Shown here: in pieces, positions 30,040 through 38,443 of the stretch
Numbering within the stretch: position 1 is the stretch's first letter
Layout: every line of letters starts with the position of its first letter
Source of the DNA: Venenivibrio stagnispumantis
GTDB lineage: Bacteria > Aquificota > Aquificia > Aquificales > Hydrogenothermaceae
DNA length: 47,591 nucleotides
NCBI RefSeq assembly: GCF_900182795.1
Contig: NZ_FXTX01000013.1
Location: forward strand, 1 to 47,591
Reading direction: 5' to 3'
Notes under the pieces: model-generated
What the model saw: the letters and a program-made list of their open reading frames with translations, nothing else
What the model was told of the DNA's origin: nothing
Database searches by the model: none
Translations under genes and position numbers: made by a program

Positions 30040-31074
30040 TTAATATCCTCCTTCCGTAGAAACTTTACCTTTAAATACTTTATAGACATAAGCAGTATAC
30101 CATATTACGATAGGTAAGAATATCACAGTAGAAATAAGCATAACAGTTAATGTTAGATTAGAAGACGCAGAGTTAAAGATTGTTAAATTATATTTTTCAT
30201 CAATAGAAGAATGGATAAACACAGGATAACTTGCAAGAGCAATTGTTAAAACTGTTCCAAGGATTGTGATTGTGGAACCATAAATAACTTTATTATATTT
30301 TTTATCTAATACTAAGTATTTAAAATATAAAACAAGTCCGAGTATTTTCAAAATTGGAGCTATCCAAAGTAATGGATAATCAAAGAAATTTGCAAATAAT
30401 TTAGGTTTAATAGCAATTATGAAGAAATCTGCAACTACTAAACTTGCTATAAATCCTAAGAAACCTACAATTGCACCTTTTTTAGCAAATTCAAAAGCTT
30501 TACCTTCTGTTTTAATCATAAGATAAGCAGAACCATGCATTAAATACATAAATAAAGAAACAAATCCCATTGCTAAAGAAGGAAGATTTAATAAACCAAA
30601 GAAAGTACCGTGGTATATCCCTTTTTCATCAATAGGCATACCCATAACGGCATTTCCAACGGCACAACCAAATAAAAATGCAGGAAGGACATTTCCTATC
30701 CAATAAGCAATATCCCAGGCAGTTCTCCAAGTTTTAGATTCTTTTTTATTTCTATATTCAAAAGAAACAGCTCTTAAAATCAATGCCCAAAGAACTATCA
30801 AAATTGCCAAATAAAATGCACTAAATGAAACAGCATAAACAACAGGGAAGGCTGCAAAAAGCATACCTCCTCCTGCAATTAACCAAACCTCATTTCCATC
30901 CCAAACAGGACCAATAGCATTCATATATATTCTTCTGATATCTTCATCTTTTGTAAAGATATGTAAAATTCCTGAACCAAGGTCAAATCCATCAGTAAGA
31001 GAATAACCTACCAAAAATATTCCTGCGAGTAAAAACCATATTCCATTTAAAGTAGTAAATAACTCCATTGGCAT
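30040..31074 (-). CDS. cydB: Cytochrome bd quinol oxidase subunit II
   Basis: CydB is the second membrane subunit of the high-affinity terminal oxidase, about 344 residues with eight or so hydrophobic helices. Recognisable segments are GYSLTDGFDLGSGILH and GPVWDGNEVWLIAGGGMLFAAFPVVYA near the N-terminus. It follows cydA by two bases. A CydX-like small subunit was looked for and not found between or just behind the two genes. Confidence 0.94.
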   Translation of the reverse strand: MPMELFTTLNGIWFLLAGIFLVGYSLTDGFDLGSGILHIFTKDEDIRRIYMNAIGPVWDGNEVWLIAGGGMLFAAFPVVYAVSFSAFYLAILIVLWALILRAVSFEYRNKKESKTWRTAWDIAYWIGNVLPAFLFGCAVGNAVMGMPIDEKGIYHGTFFGLLNLPSLAMGFVSLFMYLMHGSAYLMIKTEGKAFEFAKKGAIVGFLGFIASLVVADFFIIAIKPKLFANFFDYPLLWIAPILKILGLVLYFKYLVLDKKYNKVIYGSTITILGTVLTIALASYPVFIHSSIDEKYNLTIFNSASSNLTLTVMLISTVIFLPIVIWYTAYVYKVFKGKVSTEGGY

Positions 31075-31076
31075 GA

Positions 31077-32624
31077 TTATTTCACCTCCTTAGTTTTTGA
31101 GAAAGTTGTTGTTAATGAAGGATTTGGTGTAGTAGTTGGTATTGGTTCTGAAGCCAATGAAGAAGCTGGTCCTTTTATAACTGTTTTAAACATTAGATAT
31201 AAGAAAACTCCAAATAAAATCAAGTAGATAGTGGTGAAAACAGCCATAGATAAGGCTACTTGTTCTGCCGGAAGATATGAAACAGCATTCTTTGTGAGAA
31301 GCATACCGGTTACAATCCATGGTTGTCTTCCAACTTCTGCAGATATCCATCCGAGTAAACCTGCTAAATAAGGAAGCGGTATAGATAATACCAATATCCA
31401 TAAAAGTCCTTTGCTATTTTCCAATGTTCCTTTTTTGGCTTTCCAATAAGCTATAAATGCCAATAATACAAAAGCAAATCCTAAATAAACCATTATACGG
31501 AATGTTGTAAATACGAGGAAAATTGATGGTAAATCTTCATATTTAATATTATAAGCATGAGCTTTTACTGTTGCTTCTGTAAGTTGGTCTTTTATTGATT
31601 GTTTTTCTGCTTCGGATGTCGCTGTTTGTAATTTTTGTTCTAATACCGGTATCATTTGTTCATACTCTTTTGCCTTTTGTTGATACTCTTCAATTAAAGG
31701 AATAATACCTTTAACTTCTGCATTAAAGTCATGATAAGAAAGAAAACTTAATAAATAAGGAATTGGTATTATTGGTGTGGCTTGTTTGTTCTCTTGGTCT
31801 ATTATAGCAAATGTATCTAATGAAGCACCTTTTTCTGTTTGAAATTTTCCTTCATACATAGCAAGTTTTAAAGGTTGAGTATGTGCAACCTCATATCCAT
31901 GTAAATCACCGATTATAACTTGAGCTATAGTTGCTATAAGAGTAAATACTGCTGCAAATTTAAAACCTGTTTTTGCCATTTCTACATTTCTTTTTCTTAT
32001 TATATAGTAAGCAAGAACACCAAGTACAAAAAATCCTGCAGTAATATATGCCCCGTTAACTGTGTGTAGAAATCTATAAATAGTAGAATGGTTTATAACT
32101 GCTGCTAAGAAATCTGTAAGTTCTGCTTTATAACCCTGTGCTGTTTCCACTATTCTGTATCCTGCAGGTGTTTGTTGCCATGAGTTAGCTATTAATATCC
32201 ATAAAGCAGAAAGTGTGCTACCGATAGCAACCATCCATGCAGAGAGAGTATGAACCTTCTCAGAAACCCTTCCTCTACCAAAAAGGAAAAGCCCCATAAA
32301 TGTGGATTCAAGGAAAAATGCTGTTAAACCTTCTAAAGCTAAAGGAGCACCAAAAATATCCCCTACGAATTTTGAATATTCAGACCAGTTAGTTCCAAAC
32401 TCAAACTCCATAGTAAGACCTGTTGCTACACCAACAGCAAAGTTAATCGCAAAAATTTTCATAAAGAACATAGACAAATCGTCATAATGCTTGTTTCCGG
32501 TTCTCAAATACCACGTCTTCATAAGAGCAATCAATAGGCTAAGACCTATTGTAAGAGGAACATAAACAAAATGGAAAAAAGCAGTAAATGCAAACTGCCA
32601 CCGGGACAATGTAAGTACGTCCAT
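31077..32624 (-). CDS. cydA: Cytochrome bd quinol oxidase subunit I
   Basis: CydA carries the three haems and the quinol site and reduces O2 to water without pumping protons. The N-terminal MDVLTLSRWQFAFTAFFHFVYVPLTIGL contains the first haem-ligand His. ISAEVGRQPWIVTGMLLT is the conserved GRQPW quinol-loop end. The Q-loop is long and includes a charged helical stretch (YQQKAKEYEQM and following). ATG 32624 is chosen because AGGAGGTG lies eight bases upstream; the frame is open to 32666 but has no other support. It begins the cydA-cydB-NifX-like operon. Confidence 0.95.
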   Translation of the reverse strand: MDVLTLSRWQFAFTAFFHFVYVPLTIGLSLLIALMKTWYLRTGNKHYDDLSMFFMKIFAINFAVGVATGLTMEFEFGTNWSEYSKFVGDIFGAPLALEGLTAFFLESTFMGLFLFGRGRVSEKVHTLSAWMVAIGSTLSALWILIANSWQQTPAGYRIVETAQGYKAELTDFLAAVINHSTIYRFLHTVNGAYITAGFFVLGVLAYYIIRKRNVEMAKTGFKFAAVFTLIATIAQVIIGDLHGYEVAHTQPLKLAMYEGKFQTEKGASLDTFAIIDQENKQATPIIPIPYLLSFLSYHDFNAEVKGIIPLIEEYQQKAKEYEQMIPVLEQKLQTATSEAEKQSIKDQLTEATVKAHAYNIKYEDLPSIFLVFTTFRIMVYLGFAFVLLAFIAYWKAKKGTLENSKGLLWILVLSIPLPYLAGLLGWISAEVGRQPWIVTGMLLTKNAVSYLPAEQVALSMAVFTTIYLILFGVFLYLMFKTVIKGPASSLASEPIPTTTPNPSLTTTFSKTKEVK

Positions 32625-32673
32625 GACATCACACCTCCTAATAAATTTAATTTCGTTAATATTCACTAACTAA

Positions 32674-32702
32674 AATATAATATAACACTTCTTTATTGTC
32701 AA
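32674..32702 (-). promoter_or_regulatory. Promoter of the cydAB operon
   Basis: On the minus strand a perfect -35 TTGACA (32702-32697), a 17-base spacer and -10 TATATT (32679-32674). Eight bases further on is TGAATATTAACGAA, resembling sequences at the same place in the hydrogenase promoters. Confidence 0.75.
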
Positions 32703-32850
32703 TATATAATTTTATAACTATAACTATTAACTTTGCAATTTTATTATAACATTAAAATAACTTTAACTTTAAAAAAATATGTATTTGATACTAAAAGTTT
32801 AATAAACAGAAAATACATAAAACATGAGGGATATCATTGTTATATAAAAT

Positions 32851-35082
32851 TCAAATCAAAAGATGAGCTACCTGTCCTAAGGACAATCCGCCATCATTTG
32901 GTGGAACTTTTTTATGTATCAATATCTTAATATTATTTTTATGAGCTAAATCTATTATTTTTTCAACTAAAGGTTTATTTTGGAAAACACCACCTGATAA
33001 TCCTATTGGTATGTCAAAATTTTTCCCTATATCAATCACAATTTTTGCCAAGGTATTTATAAATCTTGAGATTTTAACTTCTGTATTGGATTTATCATCT
33101 AATAAAGATAAGATAATTTCTTTCCAAATTATTTTATTTTCATTTATAGAGTATGGGTAAAAATCTTTAATTGAGTTATCATATAAATCTTCCATAATCA
33201 TTCCGGATTGTCCTTCATAAGATAATATCTGCTTTATATCCAGTAGAGATGAAACTGCATCAAATAATCTTCCTACTGAAGAAGTTAAATAACAATTTAT
33301 ATTTTTTTGCCAAATAAGATATAGATTTTCAATCTCTTTTTCTGAGAAAGCTTTAAAAAATGGGATATCTTTGCCAAATATTTCAAATAAAATAGAAATA
33401 GCAACTCTTCTTGGTTCTTTTACTGCTTTTTCTCCACCTATTAGTTTAAAATAATCAAAATACAATATTCTATTAAAAGATTGATAACTGGAAATTAAAA
33501 ATTCTCCACCCCATAAATTACCATCTAACCCGTATCCTGTTCCATCCCAGCAAACAGCCAAAATCTTTTCTTCTTCTTTTATTTCATTATCTACCATTAC
33601 TGATAATGCATGAGCAAAATGATGTTGAACTTTTACATGTTTTATAGAATAATTTTTAGAGAAATCTTCAGCAAATTTTGTAGAATAATATCTTGGATGT
33701 AAATCAGATAAAATAACTTCCGGTTTAAAATCATATAAATCTAAAAATTTATAAATAGTATCTTCAAAGGATTTACAGGCATCTAAGGTTTCTAAATCTC
33801 CTATATGCTGAGATAATATAGCTTTATTTTCAAAAGCAATTGCTATGGTATTTTTTTGATGTCCTCCAACAGCAAGCACTTTCTTATTTAAATTAAACGG
33901 CAATTTTATAGGTAGTGGGGCATATCCTCTTGATCTTCTAATAAAAGAGATATTGTTACTAATAACTCTCACTACACTATCATCTACTCTATTTTCTATA
34001 TCCCTATTGTGAATTAATATATAATCTGTAAATACAGAAAGCTTGTTAAAAGCTTCTTCGTTATCTTTTACAATTGGTTCATCTGATAAATTTGCTGATG
34101 TCATTACTAATGGATTTTCATAATCATTTAGTAATAGATAATGAAGTGGAGAATAAGGAAGGAAAACACCTAATTTCCTCAAATTTGGAGCTACATATTG
34201 ACTTATTTTTTTATTTTCTCTTATTTTTACGATAACAATCGGTCTTTCCGGAGATAAAATCACAGCTTTTTCAAAATCATTTATTATTGTATATTTTTCA
34301 ATTTCATTTATATTTTTAAACATTACAGCAAAAGGCTTTTCTCCTCTATTTTTTCTTTTCCTTAACTCTTTTAGTGGATAATCATTTGTTGCATCAGCTA
34401 CAAGATGAAAACCACCTATTCCTTTGATTGCTATAATTTTTCCTTTTTTTAATAAATTTATTACGACTCTTAAAGCTTCATCGCCTCTTGCTATAAATTC
34501 TTTTTTAGATGTATATAAAGAAATCTCTGGACCACATCCAGGACAAGCGTTAGGCTGGGCATGAAATCTTCTATCTAACGGATTATGATATTCTTCCTTA
34601 CAAATTTCACACATTTTAAAATTTTTCATTGTTGTATTTTCTCTATCATAAGGAAGCTTTTGAATAATACTAAACCTTGGTCCGCAATTCGTACAATTTG
34701 TAAAGGGATATCTATATCTTCTATTATTTTTGTCATTTATTTCTTTTAAGCATTCATCACATATAGATATATCTGGAAGTATAAATACCTGCTTTTCTTT
34801 ATTTGATTTTGAGCTTTTTATTTGAAAATTTTTGTATCCAAAAAAATCTAATTCTTCTATATAGGAAGAAAATATATGGGCAAGTGGTGGTTTTTCAGAA
34901 AATAAGGATACTAAAAATTTATCTATATTTTCTTTTTCCCCTTCTACTTCTATTAAAACCCCTTCTGTATCGTTTAAGACATAACCTTTTAGATTATATC
35001 TATTTGCTATATTAAAAACAAAAGGTCTAAAACCAACTCCTTGAACGGCTCCTGTTAATTGAATTTTCAGCCTTCTATACAA
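32851..35082 (-). CDS. hypF: Carbamoyltransferase HypF
   Basis: HypF activates carbamoyl phosphate and loads the HypE C-terminal Cys, the first step in making the cyanide ligands of [NiFe] hydrogenases. In order: an acylphosphatase domain (VQGVGFRPFVF), four CxxC zinc knuckles with 18/24/18 spacing, a YrdC-like domain (KRKNRGEKPFAVMF and TSANLSDEP), and a Kae1-like domain with HHFAH and CWDGTGYG. All catalytic signatures are intact. The start is probably TTG 35082, five bases from GGAGG; the frame reads four codons further to TTG 35094. It overlaps the end of the divergent paralogue. Confidence 0.95.
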   Translation of the reverse strand: MYRRLKIQLTGAVQGVGFRPFVFNIANRYNLKGYVLNDTEGVLIEVEGEKENIDKFLVSLFSEKPPLAHIFSSYIEELDFFGYKNFQIKSSKSNKEKQVFILPDISICDECLKEINDKNNRRYRYPFTNCTNCGPRFSIIQKLPYDRENTTMKNFKMCEICKEEYHNPLDRRFHAQPNACPGCGPEISLYTSKKEFIARGDEALRVVINLLKKGKIIAIKGIGGFHLVADATNDYPLKELRKRKNRGEKPFAVMFKNINEIEKYTIINDFEKAVILSPERPIVIVKIRENKKISQYVAPNLRKLGVFLPYSPLHYLLLNDYENPLVMTSANLSDEPIVKDNEEAFNKLSVFTDYILIHNRDIENRVDDSVVRVISNNISFIRRSRGYAPLPIKLPFNLNKKVLAVGGHQKNTIAIAFENKAILSQHIGDLETLDACKSFEDTIYKFLDLYDFKPEVILSDLHPRYYSTKFAEDFSKNYSIKHVKVQHHFAHALSVMVDNEIKEEEKILAVCWDGTGYGLDGNLWGGEFLISSYQSFNRILYFDYFKLIGGEKAVKEPRRVAISILFEIFGKDIPFFKAFSEKEIENLYLIWQKNINCYLTSSVGRLFDAVSSLLDIKQILSYEGQSGMIMEDLYDNSIKDFYPYSINENKIIWKEIILSLLDDKSNTEVKISRFINTLAKIVIDIGKNFDIPIGLSGGVFQNKPLVEKIIDLAHKNNIKILIHKKVPPNDGGLSLGQVAHLLI

Positions 35083-37144
35083 AAATTCCTCCAAAAGATA
35101 TATTTATATTATCTATAGGCAATCTTTCATTCATAAAGACATTATAATGATGTAAATGTTTTAACATTTTTCCGGTAAATACAGGTAATCCAAAGAAATT
35201 CCCTGCTAATATTACATTCTCTATTTTTAAATCTCTTCTTATTAAATTTACTTTATCTTGTAAGAAATTTTCTAAACTTTCAAAAAATGAAAATGCTAAT
35301 ATTTCATTAGGTGTATCTGCTAATTTATAAGAGATTATGCTTCTTATCATTTTCCTCCAATCAAGTAAAAATTCATTATCCTTCTCTAATATTACAAAAT
35401 CTATTATTAATCCTCTTTTTTCTATAAAATTTAATGCTTTAGATTCAAAATTTTTTATACTCATCTCTTTTGAAATATTTAAATCATTATTTATTCCGAT
35501 AATAAAAGAAATCAAATCTAATACATCTGATATATTCTGGGATTCTTGATAATTAGTTTCTCCATCTTCAAATTTAAAAGGAAATTTTTTTATATAATTG
35601 GAAATTAATCTTTTTCCTTCTTCATCTAAATTTGCTATCTCTTCTAATACATATCTTAAACTATTTTTTCTATCTTTATAAATTTTTAAAGGTAATAGTT
35701 TGATTATAGGCTTTATCTTTTTTGATTTAGTTTTTGCTGCAAGAATAGAATTATTATCCATTGATAAATAAATTCCTATAAATGGTTCATCAATCATATT
35801 ATGTTCTGCAAGAACTGAATAAAAAGCAGCTTCATAATCTTTAAATGATTTTTGATTTTTATAAGAAATAGGTATATATTCATATTCACTGTTTAATAGA
35901 TTTACATTTTCCAAGTTTGGATTTAAATTTTCAAGATTTTCCAATATTCTACTTTTTTTATCTATCAGATATTCATTTTCTCCTATATAAATTGCAGCAT
36001 AATCTTTAGCTATTGATAAGGTATTAAAATTTTTATTTGTTCTTAATATTACAGGTAATATAGATTTTTCACCATCTTTTATTAAAATTTTACCCTGGGC
36101 TACAAACATTTCTAAATCTCTTTGTTTATTAATAATCGGTAAATCAAAATCTATCCCCTTTTCTATTTTGTTAAATTCTTCTTCATCTATTTCTTTAACA
36201 AAAGCAAAATCTATACCAATTTCTTTTAAATATTGGGCTAATATAATAAAAATAGGGTCATCCGGTAATTTAAATTTTAGTTGATATTCACCTGTATAAT
36301 TAAATATATCTGAACTTTCCCTTATTTGAAGATTTACGATAGGTTTTTCTTGAGATGCTAATACTTTAAATTCTTTTTCATTTATATATACCATTTCATT
36401 TATTTTTTCCGGATTTGTGATTAACACAATAAAATCTTTATCCTTTAAAGATTTTCCTATCTTAAAATAACCATTTAATGTTTTTATTTTAATTATTTCT
36501 CCTTTTAAAATTAAATTAGCCAATGCTTTAAATAAATTTTCTCTATCATTTGGTGTAAATACTAATCTTTCTGTATCTTTTATTTTAAAAAATAAAGGAA
36601 TAAAACATTCTGGACAGTTAATAAGAGGATAGTTATATTTATTAGAATTTTTATTTTCAAACTCTTCCTGACAGTTTTTGCATAATTGAAAATATTTAAG
36701 ATATGTATTTTCTCTTTTAAAAGGATATGTATAAGTATAGGCATACTGAAAACCACAATAATTACAAGAAATAAAGGGATACAAATATCTTCTACTATTT
36801 TTATCAAATAATTCTTTAGAGCATTCAGGACATATTGATTTATTAACCGGTAATATATTAATATTTCTATTTTTTATTTTAAAACCATCTTCTTTAATTT
36901 CTTCATCAAATACAGAAACATTGGAATCTTTCATAAATATTGAATATGGCAGCGAAATACCTAAGGTATGAATGAATTTTTCTAAACTTTCTTTATCTGA
37001 ATTGGCAACTATTGTAATAATATTATTTTTATATTCTACAAAACCTTTTATTGAATTTTCTTCTGCAATTTTTTTTATAAGATATAAGATTCTTTCATCT
37101 CCAAAATTATATGTTATATCTATCTTAATACCTAAATTTTCCAT
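35075..37144 (-). CDS. Divergent HypF paralogue, apparently non-catalytic
   Basis: The 689-residue protein is colinear with HypF but has lost its active-site signatures. The zinc-knuckle region is fully kept: CxxC at 105/108, 127/130, 155/158 and 177/180, with exactly HypF's 18/24/18 spacing and shared strings such as DKNSRRYLYPF. The acylphosphatase motif VQGVGFRPF is absent. The YrdC-like part keeps ASQEKPIVNLQIRE but lacks the KRxxxKP and TSAN motifs. The Kae1-like part lacks HHxAH and the DGTGYG loop. Its end (PIDNINISFGG) aligns with HypF's PPNDGGLSLGQ. ATG 37144 follows GGGAG. It overlaps both the protease gene and hypF, so it is co-expressed with them. A scaffold or regulatory partner of HypF is the simplest guess. 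Confidence 0.8.
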   Translation of the reverse strand: MENLGIKIDITYNFGDERILYLIKKIAEENSIKGFVEYKNNIITIVANSDKESLEKFIHTLGISLPYSIFMKDSNVSVFDEEIKEDGFKIKNRNINILPVNKSICPECSKELFDKNSRRYLYPFISCNYCGFQYAYTYTYPFKRENTYLKYFQLCKNCQEEFENKNSNKYNYPLINCPECFIPLFFKIKDTERLVFTPNDRENLFKALANLILKGEIIKIKTLNGYFKIGKSLKDKDFIVLITNPEKINEMVYINEKEFKVLASQEKPIVNLQIRESSDIFNYTGEYQLKFKLPDDPIFIILAQYLKEIGIDFAFVKEIDEEEFNKIEKGIDFDLPIINKQRDLEMFVAQGKILIKDGEKSILPVILRTNKNFNTLSIAKDYAAIYIGENEYLIDKKSRILENLENLNPNLENVNLLNSEYEYIPISYKNQKSFKDYEAAFYSVLAEHNMIDEPFIGIYLSMDNNSILAAKTKSKKIKPIIKLLPLKIYKDRKNSLRYVLEEIANLDEEGKRLISNYIKKFPFKFEDGETNYQESQNISDVLDLISFIIGINNDLNISKEMSIKNFESKALNFIEKRGLIIDFVILEKDNEFLLDWRKMIRSIISYKLADTPNEILAFSFFESLENFLQDKVNLIRRDLKIENVILAGNFFGLPVFTGKMLKHLHHYNVFMNERLPIDNINISFGGIFV

Positions 37145-37670
37145 TATAAGCTCCCACAAAATTTAATACTATCTCTTCTAAAGAAAATTTATTAACCTTT
37201 TTATATTTGATATTTAATTTTTTTATTTCATTCAAAATTGTTTCTATAAGGAAATTAAAATTTTTCTCTAAGGACTGGGTTAAACCTATCTCTGATTTTG
37301 AAATATCTTCCGGCACTACACCTATAATAACAACATCTGCCATTTTTCCTTTTAAAGCTGATAATTCTAACATTTGCAAAACTTCTACTTCGTGGGCTGT
37401 TTGATGGTAAGAACCTATTCCTACAAGTTGTTGTGGAGTTAATCTATAAATTGAACCAGGTTCATCGTTAATGGATATTGTATCTATCAAAATAATATTA
37501 TCATAATCTTCAAAATATTCCATTAATCCAAAACCGGCAGTTCCGGCATCTATTAAGTCAATATTTGGATTAAATTTATAATTCCCCTCTAAATACTTTA
37601 CAGCAAAAACACCAACTCCTTCATCTTTAAAAAGAATATTTCCAATACCCAATATCCCAATTTTTTTCAT
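37125..37670 (-). CDS. [NiFe] hydrogenase maturation protease (HyaD/HupD family)
   Basis: This endopeptidase removes the C-terminal peptide of the hydrogenase large subunit after nickel insertion. Family marks are GILGIGNILFKDEGVGV with the nickel-sensing Glu, the Asp in LIDAGTAG or DTISI, and the His in TAHEVEVLQM. It is 181 residues from ATG 37670, which is five bases from GAGG (GTG 37676 is inside that site). The likely substrate is the membrane-bound hydrogenase large subunit upstream, whose C-terminus has a cleavable tail. Confidence 0.9.
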   Translation of the reverse strand: MKKIGILGIGNILFKDEGVGVFAVKYLEGNYKFNPNIDLIDAGTAGFGLMEYFEDYDNIILIDTISINDEPGSIYRLTPQQLVGIGSYHQTAHEVEVLQMLELSALKGKMADVVIIGVVPEDISKSEIGLTQSLEKNFNFLIETILNEIKKLNIKYKKVNKFSLEEIVLNFVGAYNGKFRY

Positions 37671-37689
37671 ATTCACCTCTTTTTAAAGG

Positions 37690-37744
37690 GAAACAGGGAG
37701 TAATGTTATTGCAGAAAGTGGAAGGAGGGATTACTCCCTGTTTC
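37690..37744 (-). other. Large stem-loop inside the hydrogenase operon
   Basis: GAAACAGGGAGTAAT (37690-37704) and its exact complement ATTACTCCCTGTTTC (37730-37744) form a perfect 15-pair stem with a 25-base purine- or pyrimidine-rich loop. It lies in the only sizeable gap between the cytochrome b gene and the protease gene. There is no T-run right after the stem on the transcript strand. Possible roles are partial termination or protection of the upstream mRNA, giving more structural subunits than maturation proteins. Confidence 0.75.
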
Positions 37745-37753
37745 ATTATTTTA

Positions 37754-38443
37754 TTACTGAATTTTTTTATATTTATATCCACCAAAAACTATACCAATAT
37801 CACCTTCTTTCCAGAAAATTGTTCTCCATACTTGATAATAAATATGAAAAATAACCCAACTTAAAATCAACCACATAGTCAGATGATGAACAATTCTAAC
37901 CCCTGCCAATCCACCAAATACATACAATGTCCAATCAGTTGCAATATGTAAAAGCCAAGGCCACCAACTACCTATAGCTGATAAACCACTTTCTAATCCT
38001 ACCACATACATTTGAAAACCTGTAAATAACATAAGTAATAACATTAAATGTAAAATAGTAAACCAAACTACATTAAAACTATCCAAATGGGATGAATCGA
38101 AATTTTTTCTTCTATTTAAAGTAATTAAATTGAGAAAAACTTCCCAAAACTCTCTAATATTTTGTGCATTTGGTATAAGTTTTTTATAAGGTTTTTCAAA
38201 TCTACTAAAGAAATATAGATAAGCAATTATAATAGCTGTTACATCTAAAAATATTGCTGCTATAAAATGGAAAAATCTATTATATGCCATAATATATTTA
38301 TAAGCAGCAGGTTCTGCTATTAATGCCTGATAATAAGGATTTGCTATATATAATCCGGTTATAACTGCAATAACTATAGAAAATGCATTAATCCAATGTA
38401 TAATACGCATAGTTGCTGACATTCTTTTAATTTTTTCATACAT
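37754..38443 (-). CDS. hyaC: Ni/Fe-hydrogenase b-type cytochrome subunit
   Basis: This 229-residue membrane cytochrome passes electrons from the periplasmic hydrogenase to quinone. It has four main hydrophobic helices, with haem-ligand His residues in RIIHWINAFSIVIAVITGLYI, NRFFHFIAAIFLD and the later helices (VRIVHHLTMWLILSWVIFHIYYQVWR). It overlaps the large subunit gene by eight bases. The length fits the HyaC/HupC family. Confidence 0.92.
   Translation of the reverse strand: MYEKIKRMSATMRIIHWINAFSIVIAVITGLYIANPYYQALIAEPAAYKYIMAYNRFFHFIAAIFLDVTAIIIAYLYFFSRFEKPYKKLIPNAQNIREFWEVFLNLITLNRRKNFDSSHLDSFNVVWFTILHLMLLLMLFTGFQMYVVGLESGLSAIGSWWPWLLHIATDWTLYVFGGLAGVRIVHHLTMWLILSWVIFHIYYQVWRTIFWKEGDIGIVFGGYKYKKIQ

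Noticed and set aside
32733-32930. A 65-codon plus-strand frame between cydA and hypF
   Set aside because: It has no ribosome site, its amino-acid composition is poor and a third of it lies antisense to the hypF end; it is a chance frame in the intergenic region.
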